Of a DNA stretch of 64,000 nt, positions 22,234 to 32,460 are shown piece by piece; the first letter of the stretch is position 1, and the number at the start of each line of letters is the position of its first letter. Source of the stretch: Diphasiastrum complanatum (lineage: Eukaryota; Streptophyta; Lycopodiopsida; Lycopodiales; Lycopodiaceae). The position numbers were made by a program, and so were the translations under genes. Location: the NCBI GenBank assembly GCA_029204225.1, contig CM055109.1, positions 36,218,496 through 36,282,495 of the forward strand, in the 5' to 3' direction. The notes under the pieces are model-generated. The model searched no databases. It was not told where the DNA came from and saw only the letters and a program-made list of their open reading frames with translations.

Positions 22234-25179
22234 TTAACTTTGAACAAAAGAAAGTGAAATAAGATAGCAATGTAGTCTTGAATTCCAAGATCTCGAGGCT
22301 TGCTTCAAGCCATAGATGCTTCTTTGGAGATGGCATACTTTGTTCTCCATTCCATGCTTGATGAACCCTTGTGGCTGCTCCATATAGATATCCTCTTCCA
22401 AAAAACCATTCAAGAAAGCATTAGAGACATCCATTTGACATAGAATCCATCCAAAATGTGATGCAAGTGCAATGATTAGTCTTATTGTGACTATCTTGGC
22501 CACGGGTGCAAAAGTTTCCTCATAGTCTATCCCTCTCTCTTGAGCATAAACTTTTGCAACTAATCTTGCTTTATGTTTGTTAACACTCCCATTTGCATTC
22601 AACTTAAGCTTGAAGACCCACTTGCATCCTATTACATTCCTTTGAGGTCTCTCAACAAGCAACCAAGTTTCATTCTCAATCAAGGCATCAAACTCATCCA
22701 ACATAGCTTTATACCATTCTTTGGAGTTCAATGCATCTTCAACATTAGACGGTTCTTCAAAACTAGATAAAGCATAAGAAGTGGATGAGATACCCTCAAC
22801 TTGCTGTCCTTTGCCTTGATATGTGAGCCTTGATGGCTCCACTTTTGCCCTTGAAGATCTCCTTGGTGTGATAGGTGGGTTTGGTGCTTGCTCCTCCATG
22901 AGCTCCTCCTCAAAACCAAGATCTTGCTCCTCGGCCATCTTCTTCTTGATTGTTGGAGCACTTGAGCCTTCTTCAAGCATATGCATATGATGTTCATCAA
23001 AGATGACATCCCTTGAAACAACAAATTTGTTCAAGGATGGGAGATAGACTTTGTAGCCCTTGCTTGAGCTTGCATATCCAAGCATGATCCCTCTTGTGGA
23101 AGATGGATCCTCCTTGGTTCTTGTTTCCAATGGCACATGCACATAACATATACACCCAAAAACTTTCAAGTGATTAAGATTGGGTTTCTTTCCATACAAC
23201 ATCTCATAAGGAGTTTTGCCTTCAATTGCTTTGCAAGACACCCTATTCATCAAGTAGTTTGCACATACAAGAGACTCACCCCAAAAGGATTTGGGCAAAC
23301 AAGCATCTAATCTTAAAGCCTTAGAACATTCACATAATGTTCTATTCCTTCTTTCAGCAACTCCATTTTGTTGAGGAGTGTAAGGACAAGAAGTCTCTTT
23401 CTTGATCCCTTCCTCCTCACAAAAGGCCTTGAACTCATTGGAGATGAATTCTCCACCATTGTCACTTCTAAGAATCTTGATGCTATAATTATGATGCTTT
23501 TCCACAAACAACTTGAACTTTACAAAAGTATCAAATACTTGAGACTTGAAGGAAAGTAAGAACACCCAACAATATCTTGAGTAGTCATCAATGAAGGTTA
23601 AAAACATGGATGAACCTCCATTAGATTTGGTGCTAGCAATGTGCACATCCGAGTGTATGAGTTCAAGAGGATGAGATGACTTTGTGATGGAGTTAGGAAA
23701 CACCTTCTTATGTGCCTTGGATAAGGCACAAGCTTCACAAACCTTGTCTTCCTTCCCAATAGACCTTGGTAGGCCTAAAGCATACTCCTCCTTGATCATA
23801 GCCTCCATGGAACCCGAGTTGACATGTCCAAGTCTTTTGTGCCATAAAGTAAAGGTAGATATCTTGCTCTTCTCGGCCAACATGACAACATTAGTATCCA
23901 CAAATGCATCCAGCTTATAAAGTTTGCCAAGTCTAGTGCCCTTAGCCACTATCTTACCCTTCTTCTTGATGAAACATTCATTTGAAGCAAAGTCAACATT
24001 GAAACCATTGTCTACCATTTGGCCAACACTTAGTAGATTCTTTGTTATTGTAGGAATGTACAAAACACCTTCTATGTTGATCTTTTTGGAAGATCCTAAG
24101 CAAAGGGGAATGCTACCAACTCCTTCAATCTTAAAAGATTCATCATTTGCTGTATAGATAGACTTTATAGGTCCATCATAAGATAAGAGAGAAGAGAAAA
24201 ACTCCCTTTTACTAGTCATGTGTGAACTAGCACCCGAGTCAATCCACCAAGGATCTTCTCCTTTGAAGCTTGTTGAAGAAAATATGGACATCATGAGAGA
24301 GTCCTCATGTGAACTCTCCTCCTCCTCCTCTTTGCTCATGTTGGCTTGGCTTTGATCTTGCTTCCTCTTGAAGCATTCCGAGGCATAATGCCCCATCTTG
24401 CTACAATAGTAGCACTTCACCTTTGATTTGTCCTTCTTGACTTTGGTGGTTGATGGAGATGCCTTTGGGGGTCCTTCTTGATCCTCAAGCTTTGTAGACT
24501 TCTTGAATGTTGATCCTTTGCCTTTGGACTTGCCTTTGCCTTTGGTGAAGAGAGCTTGGTCATCTCCACCTTGGATGGAAAGCCTATCCATCCTCTCTTG
24601 CATTTGGCTCCTTCTTGATTCCTCGACCATGAGTGTGCCTTGGAGTTCTTCAAGTATGGGTAGCTTACCCATAATTGCATATCCCTGAACCAAATTGTCA
24701 AATTCAAAGCTTAGTCCATTCAATATGAGTTGAACAAGCTCTTCATCCTTGATAGGGTCACCTATAAAGGCTAGCTCTTTGTTCAATTCCTTTACTCTTA
24801 GGACAAAAGTATGTGCACTCTCTCCTTTCTTTTGATAGCTTCTATAGATTTGATTCTTCAAAGCTAACATTCTAGTTTGGTTCTTGGATTCATAGACCTT
24901 TTGCAAAGTCTCCCAAGCATCTTGAGCTGAAGTGCAATCTCCTACCTCTCTTAAGAGTTCATTTGCAACATTCATTTTTATGCAATGTAGTGCAACATTG
25001 CACCTCTTGATGTATTTGGCTTTTTCTTGAGGATGAATAGGTTCACCCTCCTTACCATTTACAATTTCCATCAGATCTTGCATGATCATGATAGATTCCA
25101 TTCTAACTTTCCATATGGAATAGTTAGTTTTGTTGAGCCTTTCATTAGTATCCAAAAGATATGCATTTATAGATGCCAT
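22234..25179 (-). pseudogene. Element B gag-pol, first 981 codons (gag, protease, integrase, RT N-terminus)
   Basis: ATG at 25179 (MASINAYLLD). Gag core with NYSIWKVRMESI at 19-30, a Lys/Gly-rich stretch at 213-223 and a CCHC knuckle C256-C259-H264-C269. Protease WWIDSGASSHM with Asp314. Integrase zinc-binding residues H447, H452, C481, C484, then catalytic D511, D573, E609 (35 residues between D573 and E609). RT begins GCKWVFKLKLNANGSVNKHKA, has QMDVSNAFLNG, and stops at SFVQS-TAA just before YDPTLY. The stop probably replaces a Glu codon by one base change. The usual copia gag-pol is one frame of about 1300 codons, as in element A. Confidence 0.93.
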
Positions 25180-25978
25180 CTAGTCTCCTAATCAAGGACT
25201 TGACACAAATGAAGGTTACTTCTATTGATTTGATTGAAGGTCTACCTTAACCCACTTCTTAGGGACCTGAAAAGATCAGTAATAGACTTCCTATAAAGAT
25301 CTAAGAATGATCTCTAACAAAATCAAATCATAGAATACTAGAAACAATGCACTTGCTTGATTGAAGTAGACAATACTAGTAGAATTGCCCCTCTTTCTAT
25401 AAAGAACATTAAAGCTTCCAAATGATCTGATCAAGAGTGAATTTCAGCAACCTAATATACTTCCAAAATCACTTGTAAAAGATCTAAATGGAACTTAATG
25501 AGGATGCAACACAATCTACTATCCAATCACAAGCAAAAAATGATCAAAATTGATGAAAAATTGATCTAATTTGGTGCATAAGTCAAGCAATGGTTGGACT
25601 GAACCTAAATCACTTTAGGAGGTGCCTACTACACCTTAGAACAGCCTTGAAGAGTCCCCAAAACTCTGATCTTCCCTCTCCTTGAATGCTAGAAAGCCTC
25701 CTCTATGAAATCACCTCCAAAACTCGCTTAGAAATCAATGCTTGGAGCAAGCAAAACTTGCTATCTTGGTAATGTGAATTGAATTCAACTTTGCCTCTGG
25801 TTTTAGACACCTAAACACCTGCAAATGAAGTCACACAACACCAATCTCCAATGTATTTAACTCACTTTGAGTTCTAGAATCAATACTAGATGCTAAGATC
25901 CAATCTACACAAGATTTAGATCAAAAATTGTGGTCAAATTGAATGAAAACTAAGGATTTAGCTCATTTCAGCCATTAG
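25180..25978 (-). other. Leader of element B
   Basis: Untranslated region between the primer site and the gag ATG, about 800 bp. No long open frame. Long leaders are common in this lineage and usually hold the packaging signal; I cannot point to it. Confidence 0.6.
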
Positions 25979-25990
25979 GCTCTGATACCA
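25979..25990 (-). other. Primer-binding site of element B
   Basis: Minus strand TGGTATCAGAGC, directly abutting the 5' LTR; complementary to the 3' end of initiator tRNA-Met. Confidence 0.95.
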
Positions 25991-26672
25991 TGTAAAAATT
26001 ACAGCAAATAAGGATCCTAAAACACTTGAAATGATGAGGGAAACAATAGATTATGATTTCATAAGATTAGCACAAGTTGAACCATCAAAATCCATAAAAA
26101 ATCTATGCTTGAACCTCACTAAATGGCCCAAATCCTTGAAGAAGGCTTCGCACGTGTGAAAGTACGGCCTCCCACAGTCTGAGTACTGTACACCAGACCT
26201 ACATTCAATCCTATAATCATTAGTAATCACAAGTACTCAAACAATTATGAACATAGAGAGCAATTGCACCATTATGAGAGAAAAAACATGAAATTGCTTG
26301 ATTGATTTTGGTGAGATATCATCACCTATATATACATGATCCATCACGGTTTTGGGCAGGTATGAGTAGCCCTAAACCTATCCCTAATGCTAATTTTGGT
26401 GGATCTTTCATCCCTACCAAGTTAGGGTTGGAATCTTGGAGATCCCTCAACAATGCAAAAATTACCAAAAATAGCTCCTATTTTTTCTCCCTTGTATCTA
26501 AGCATAATTTGGACTCATTCCAAAGGTTCTAACACTTAGGTCTACTTGAGAACATCCTTATGAATGGAATCCTATGCTATTTGGCACGTGTGACAAGCCA
26601 CATCATGACCATCTAACTATTTACAAGTCATATGACCAAAACTAGTCAAGCTAGAATTGTGAATTTTTAACA
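25991..26672 (-). repeat. 5' LTR of element B
   Basis: Same length as the left LTR. In this copy the palindrome reads TTCGCACGTGTGAA (26147-26160), one base off perfect symmetry but retaining CACGTG. TATATATA at 26327-26334 is the likely TATA box of the element's minus-strand promoter. The 76-codon plus-strand frame across it is not a gene. Confidence 0.95.
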
Positions 26673-27140
26673 CAAGCCACTCTTTGCCAAGCAAAGAAAG
26701 GCAATTGGATTAAACGAGCAAAGCTGCAAGGTTCAAGAGGGAGTGTTAGAAATGGTGAGCTCCCGTAACTTTGCCGCAACACGAACACGAAGTGAAGGTC
26801 AAACAAAGTACAATTTGCAAAAGTCAATGTCCCTTGACTCGAAGGACGAACGATTTGCGAATCATTCACGGATCGTAAACATGCCTCCAGGACTGCAAAA
26901 ACCGCAAAGCGACGCAAAACGAAAAGACATGAAAGAAACAAAAGAAACGAAAGGAAATGAAAGAAATGAAGGAGAATATTTTGCGCTGCCAGCTAGCAGC
27001 TCAATTGTCTTGGAGTCTTAGTCTTGACGCCCAGCTGAAACGGGTAGCAACGACGGAGAGTAACTGATTAGTTGATTAGCTTTAACTACTCTTGTAATTC
27101 TCTGTTTAGCTATCTTGTAGACTCCACACAGTGGAGATAA
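26673..27140 (+). mobile_element. Element C, right part: pol C-terminus, polypurine tract, truncated 3' LTR
   Basis: After the second CAAGC the element C frame resumes for about 20 codons, passes through a purine tract ending CAAGAGGGAG, and the 3' LTR starts at 26744 (TGTTAGAAATGG). It matches the 5' LTR for about 397 bp and stops abruptly at about 27140 (GGAGATAAA). The last 350 bp of the LTR and the right target duplication are gone, so a later rearrangement cut this end. Confidence 0.85.
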
Positions 27141-27996
27141 AACATTAGGGGATATTATAACTCAAAATGGGCCCTTTGTCAAGATGCTGTTTTTGACTTT
27201 GCACGCTTTCAATGCTTATGTGTCCCAATGAATGGTGTCCATCTGTGACGAACTATAACAGTGGTTGACAAACGGAAATTGTATTTAACTTTCCCGGCCA
27301 AATTTTTGTGATTTTCAAATATCCCGCCGGGCAGAACAAATTATTGTGATTGGACCACAGTTACTGCCCAAATACTCTTATGTTGCCCGTCATTGTACAC
27401 TCGAGGTTGATTTGACGTCAATAGTCGTAAATTGTAGTTAGCTAATCCTTGTAGTTTAGGAACTTCTTGTCATTCATAGGTATACCTCTCATTTTCTTCA
27501 TTCTATCTCTTATTTTGGATTGTCATTCTTAGGTTTACCTCGCAATCACTACATTCTCTCCGTTCTCAGCTTGCGTACTCGTATTTTCGACTAATGGCTA
27601 CACATAATTGGATACCAAGATGATCCATTGATGCAATCAATATTTGTAATGAAAAAAATACAGAAGATCAATGGATACCAAGAATATATCAAAAATATCA
27701 ATGGATCTTGATGCATCCCTTTGCAAAAGGCTCATTTCAAAAAAGAAAAAGATCAGATAACATATATAGAAGCCCTTGGAAAGGCAGGATAATGGATTTT
27801 AAAGTATCACCTACCGGTCAATCTATCACGGAAGTTTAGTTCAACATGCTTATCTTCACAATGAGCTCAACATTCATGATTTGAATCCAAATGATAGAAG
27901 AAAATGCAATTGTAAGTTTTCAGATTTAATTTCTTTAAGGTTAGCATTTTCTTTAAATTATATTTTTCTTGTGATATTTTTGTTGGTTTTGCAAAT
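27141..27996. other. Unidentified stretch upstream of the 27997 ORF
   Basis: Begins at the truncation point of the C LTR. It could contain the promoter and first exon of the ORF to its right: an ATG occurs at about 27595, and a donor-like TTGTAAGTTTTC lies near 27911. The stretch between carries in-frame stops in the frames I followed. I searched by eye for an inverted copy of its left end further right (to mark a DNA transposon) and did not find one. Confidence 0.35.
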
Positions 27997-28749
27997 TTGT
28001 ATCCATCAAATTTCGTTGACAGTTCAACGATTGCAGGAATAATCGATGTCCTACATTCGGATATCAATATTTTACAATATAAAGGTCGTTTTCCAAAATC
28101 ACTTTTAGAGTTAGGAGTTTTCTTTTATGATCACATCTATTTTCATGATAAAAATTGTTTAGTTGGTAGATTAGAGCCATATCCTCTACCAAATTTTTCG
28201 AGTGAGGAATGGATTTCTCCTGATGCAGCAATCTTAGAAAGTTTTCCATCTAGGCTATATATTGATATTCAGAGTATATTAAAATGTAGCATTGCATCAA
28301 AGAATAATAGATTAAGTTGGTATCTACCTTTTAATATTTTTGTTGATTTTTTTTCCAAATGCAATGTTCGGAGAACGAAAACAATGTTTATTTGTAAGGA
28401 CTTGAGTGTTGAAATAATCGTCGAGTTGTTGGATGATGGTTGGGATACAGAACAAAATCAGCAAGTTGAGTGCAGAGTATGTTACTCATCCATGACATTT
28501 AGATATCATATCGAAAAACAAATGCTCACTTTGCTGTTGTATTATAGAAGATGGATTAAATGCAAAAATGTTTGGAAGCCACTTGATCAAGATTTTGGCA
28601 TAAACCCTCAAGAGCAACTTCAGATAACAGTGAAAAGAAATGACATGATTCTTGCAATGTTTGAGGTCGAGGAAGATTGGTGTCTCAATCACATTCAATC
28701 AAAAGCAGACGTGTTGCAATTCGATGTACCTAAGTACTATCAATTTTGA
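27997..28749 (+). CDS. Unidentified 250-codon ORF, possibly a terminal exon
   Basis: A long open frame in an AT-rich area. The product is hydrophilic/aromatic, with GRFPKSLLELGVFFYDHIYF near residues 30-50, SPDAAILESFPSRLYIDI near 75-95, a CRVC pair near 160 and an acidic C-terminus ending PKYYQF. There is no signal peptide or membrane helix. A good acceptor-like TTGCAG lies at about 28035 and a donor-like GTAAGT upstream near 27912, so the true coding part may start inside the ORF. I do not recognise the family. Part of it vaguely recalls Spt20-type regulatory domains, but that is weak. It converges with the minus-strand transposase-like gene at 29.85-32.46 kb. Confidence 0.45.
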   Translation: MYPSNFVDSSTIAGIIDVLHSDINILQYKGRFPKSLLELGVFFYDHIYFHDKNCLVGRLEPYPLPNFSSEEWISPDAAILESFPSRLYIDIQSILKCSIASKNNRLSWYLPFNIFVDFFSKCNVRRTKTMFICKDLSVEIIVELLDDGWDTEQNQQVECRVCYSSMTFRYHIEKQMLTLLLYYRRWIKCKNVWKPLDQDFGINPQEQLQITVKRNDMILAMFEVEEDWCLNHIQSKADVLQFDVPKYYQF

Positions 28750-29258
28750 TTGAATTGTGTAAAGGTACATTATGCCATATAAAATTATTATTATTTTTCT
28801 ATTTCTAAGTGAATCAGTTTCATAAAATATATTAACTAAAACAATTTCTCTTGTGCAGGTCAGAGTAAGGTAGGAAGAGTATATAAAATGCAAAGATATT
28901 GGAACATCCATCGAAATTGAAGATCCATAAATTATGAACTATGGAGTTTTGTATTATGTAATACAATTTTTTGTATACATCATTTTTGAAAATATATGAA
29001 CCACTTTTTCTATGAGGCTCTTTCATTTCTATGATCTCCATTTCCATGGTGCAAAACACAATGTAATTGCAACTGGATAATATGAGTTTTTGATAACAAG
29101 ATTCATTGTCTCCTACAGGAAATGCATTATCTCCATTGGGGAGATCTTAAGTCACTTGAACTCCAGTGACCACTACAATCAGATATTGAATCGACGCTTG
29201 TCCTTGTTGATGTCTCGTATATATCGGTTGTATTTTTGGTCTTCATTGCCTTGGTCTG
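28750..29258. other. AT-rich non-coding stretch
   Basis: No supported gene. A T-rich tract ending TTGTGCAG at about 28858 could be an acceptor for a further exon of the left ORF, but no sizeable open frame follows. Confidence 0.4.
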
Positions 29259-29280
29259 TATTGTCCTTGTCTTGGCATAT

Positions 29281-29398
29281 TTGGATATGTTTAGAAGATG
29301 ATCTGATCAAAGCTTTGCTGCAACAAATCTAAGTTTATCACATATTTGGATTGGTTGTGGCAAAGGTTCGATCAGATCATCTTTCTGAACTTATCCAA
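29281..29398. ncRNA. Long imperfect hairpin (candidate miRNA/siRNA precursor or foldback element)
   Basis: Arms 29281-29332 and 29346-29398 are complementary over about 52 nt with roughly eight mismatches and one bulge; the loop is 13 nt. An uninterrupted stretch GATGATCTGATC pairs with its complement. Weaker pairing extends outward by about 20 nt on each side. Size, mismatch level and loop fit a plant microRNA precursor, but also an old foldback (MITE-like) element or inverted duplication. I do not recognise a known miRNA in it. Confidence 0.4.
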
Positions 29399-30313
29399 GC
29401 AAGTTATATGGAATCCAGGAATTTGTATGGCATAAGGCTTCAAAGTCTCATCTATATACTCACTCACATATGTGAATGCATCCGTATTAGCCCGTAGATT
29501 GGCAAGCGTGTCTATTCTACCGGTGAACATATGATCTAACTGTGGGGGCTAGTAGATTGGCCAACTCTATTTTAGAGAATGACATTGTGATGCAACTAAG
29601 AACACTAATTTACCAACAAACTAGTAGTCTAACTGAACAAGACAAGCTAAATTACGAGGAAAGAAATTTCAACAAAGCAAGAAGTGACAACAAAATGAAA
29701 ACTCCCACTCTTATATAGAGAGACATGTTTCCAAAAATAGATATTATTATAGAACAAAACAAAACAATTTTTATTTATAACAACAATTCAATTCGTCAGT
29801 AATATTTATCACAAAGGAATATTTGAATTACAATCCAACATAAATTGCTTCTATTCCATCTCATTAGTTTCCGTAGCTTCTCTAGCATTGTTTTCTAAAA
29901 CATTGGATATTGGTGTCCTCGACATCCATCTCTTTCCAACTCGGACTCTAGACATCCTCCACGAAGCTTTCAGTTGGTTAAGTCTGATGTAAGTCCGACC
30001 GCTTGCTTGGAATGGATGCCTTGTTTTAGCATTAGAGGACTGCCATGCCGTCTTTCTAACTAAATTTGAATTGGAGATCATTGAACTCAACTCTTCAGTT
30101 CTTGTGTTTTAGAAGTGTCCTCGGCTCAAAACTCCTCTATAAAACCATTGGAATATCTAAATCAATGCATTACTAAGACCCTTTCCTCCGCCATGGCATG
30201 AATTTTGGAAATATGCAGCCTTTGTCCTGTAATGACTCTTTTCCATGCCTTGCGTATTCCAGATAGCTAATCGGTAGGTTTTCATAAACCAAGGTCCATG
30301 AGCATAGAAGATG

Positions 30314-30394
30314 TGCTGTTCATAGAAAATTTGTATTAGTTTAAATCTTTATAAATACATAAATACGAAAGTAAAAAATATGAGACACACATAC
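30314..30394 (-). other. Intron of the transposase-like gene
   Basis: Donor ATG|GTATGTGTG near 30393 and acceptor TATGAACAG near 30314 on the minus strand. Splicing joins ...THYM to HIFYAHGPW in one frame, giving the motif spacing expected of the family. Confidence 0.6.
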
Positions 30395-31391
30395 CATATA
30401 GTGAGTTATGTGTGTTTCTCCCCATGCATCAATCATCAATTCAGTAAATGTTTTGACTTCTCTTGCGTATTTATCCAAATCTTCATCTCTCACAATCTTT
30501 TTGTTGATAGTTTGTGACAAGGCATCAAATGCTTGCCAAACCTTAGCACATGTACTTGCCATGCGGGGATTTGAGCCAATATTTTTTGTGCATTGACCTA
30601 TTTTTTTCCAGTATCACGTGCAGTATGATTTGACAATAAGTGTCTCACTTTTGCGCCACCCATTGAAACTTTTGCTGGAACATCTTGCGTTTTTTCACTC
30701 ATCTCAACGTCTTTGGTAAGACTCACGTGGCCCCCATGCAATCCCATATCGGATAAAATTATCTCTAGATTTCTAATGCTAACATCTGCTCTTGATTTGG
30801 GTTGCATGTTCCATGCGTAACAACAATGCAAAAATAATAATTTGTCCAGTATTCATAATTCACCATGCATTGTGCAAAAATGGACTCTTTCGAGAGGAGT
30901 GTTCAACACAGGACTCCAAGCTTTGTCTAGATTGTGCCTATTTGGTGCAAGACGACGGTTGCAATTCAAAATACTTTTGTTTCGCCCGGATTCAAACATA
31001 CAATATATACAAAAATTCTTTGCATTTGCACCGAGACCACAACCGTACATACATTTCAAGGTCTTCAAATCAGCAGCTAGGTGCCATTCTACAACAAAGC
31101 TTTCTTCTTCAACATTGAGCAATTTGCCTTCATTTTGTGCATGTATTATCTTAGATATACTACATTTTTCAAATAGCCACTCCAGTATGTCGTGAGACTC
31201 CTTAGGAACTTCAAATGCAGCTATCCACCATATGTGATTTTTGGATTGCACGCTAAATTCTTTACAATAACTTCTGCCAAACTGTTGCAATTCACGATTC
31301 ATCAAGGTGATTGTGACACGCTCAAGTTTACGCCCTTTTAAGATTTCTGCTTCGTCCAACTTAATAACAAATATAACTTTACCTCCGCAAT

Positions 31392-31478
31392 CTGTAAAAC
31401 AAAAATTTCATTACGAAAACATATTAGTTGAAGAAAAGCATACAATTGAAAACCGAAATCCACAATAAATGTTCTTAC
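31392..31478 (-). other. Intron of the transposase-like gene
   Basis: 87 nt, donor TG|GTAAGAAC and acceptor TTTGTTTTACAG on the minus strand. Downstream frame opens KNDCGGKVIFVIKLDEAEI when joined to the upstream exon; a one-base deletion in an A-run just before the donor breaks the upstream frame. Confidence 0.65.
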
Positions 31479-32460
31479 CATTTTTTTTAACTTCGTAATG
31501 TCAGATCATCATCGCTTGGACCTTTTCCAAATCTAAGAATATATTGTTGCCTTGATGATAATGAAAACATGTCGGAGGTCCTTTCTTCTTATTGGTTACT
31601 ATAAAAGAATCCTCAATATGCTGAAACTCTCCTAATTCAGAGAGCAAAATCGAATTGCATTCTCATTTTTCGGATTCAACAAGTTTATAAGTAGGTATTA
31701 TTTGATGGCATTTTAACCCATTTTTGTCAGAGCGTTTCATATACTTATTCAAAGCTCTATACCCCTTGCGACTCACACCTCCTTGGTCACATGCGTACAC
31801 CATCTCTTTAACATTTGAATTTGGCTTGAACTTGTCGACTAGTTTTTTTGCAATTCTCAAGCAAATTGTATCACTTGTTTCATCTTCCACAATCTTAATC
31901 AAATCTTTACCCTTCAAAAAACATTTCATATATTTTTTGGCAATAAAATCTTTTCCAACCGTCTTTTGCGAGAACTCTTTTGTGTCCCTCATACGTCTTT
32001 TTCTAGCACCACCACCTGGTGCCAAAGCTTCTAGTTTGTGTCTCTTAGTGTTTTCATTTTGTGCTTGCTGATCCATCGAGGCTCTAAGCTTTCGATGTAA
32101 GCCATATACTGTCCTCTGAAATATACTGATTGAAGATTGCAATTCTTCAATTTTCACAACAGAACTGGCAAGCTCTATTTTCAAACCATTTATCTCCTGC
32201 TCCAATTTCATATTTATTCCATGCAATGACTTTAAATTGTCATTCATACTCAAGATATGAATGTTTGCCGTATTTGCCAATGTCTTAGCTTGGATTCTTC
32301 GAGAATCCATTGCTTGACAATAGCCAAGCAATCCATTCTGACCATCCCCAACGAACCTTAACAAACTATGTACATCAAAAAATTTAGGAGGAGCATCTAC
32401 CAGTGGATTATGAGGGTATAAATCATTTCTTACCCAGTGGATTATGAGGGTATAAATCAC

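Larger units (their letters stand above)
20515..26672 (-). mobile_element. Copia element B, nearly intact (6158 bp), nested in element C
   Basis: Minus-strand element with 682-bp LTRs at both ends (20515-21196 and 25991-26672). It has a perfect initiator-tRNA-Met primer site, a gag-pol frame with all copia domains, a purine-rich tract before the 3' LTR and a perfect 5-bp target duplication. I count seven differences between the LTRs (about 1%). The only coding lesion I see is one TAA in RT. It is recent but probably non-functional as it stands. Confidence 0.95.
29851..32460 (-). pseudogene. Split gene resembling a DDE/RNase-H-fold transposase of unassigned family
   Basis: Minus-strand pieces form one multi-exon product. 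(1) 32460-31480: coiled-coil N-terminus (NLKSLHGINMKLEQEINGLK), a basic patch (GGGARKRRMR), then VYACDQGGVSRKGYRALNKYM. (2) After a GT-AG intron (31478-31392): KVIFVIKLDEAEILKG, then EWHLAADLKTLKCMYGCG, the pair FCIYC and ERVHFCTMHGEL. (3) 30562-30394: KVWQAFDALSQTINKK ... WGETHITHYM. (4) After a second intron: HIFYAHGPWFM ... TQGMEKSHYRTKAAY ... CHGGGKG. The series Asp (KLDEAEI), Asp (ADLK) followed by CxxC, then Glu (GMEKSH) fits an RNase-H-like transposase. Stops and frameshifts (TGA after HGEL, TGA near 31660) show decay. Family assignment is inference. Confidence 0.5.

Noticed and set aside
26302-26532. 76-codon ORF repeated at 20826-21056
   Set aside because: It lies inside the B LTRs, which explains the duplication; no protein motif.
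27141-27200. Possible terminal inverted repeat of a DNA transposon starting at the C LTR truncation
   Set aside because: I could not find an inverted partner to the right by eye, so no element boundary is claimed.
27997-28749. Assignment of the 250-codon ORF to the Spt20 family
   Set aside because: Only a loose resemblance in a few positions; not enough to name it.
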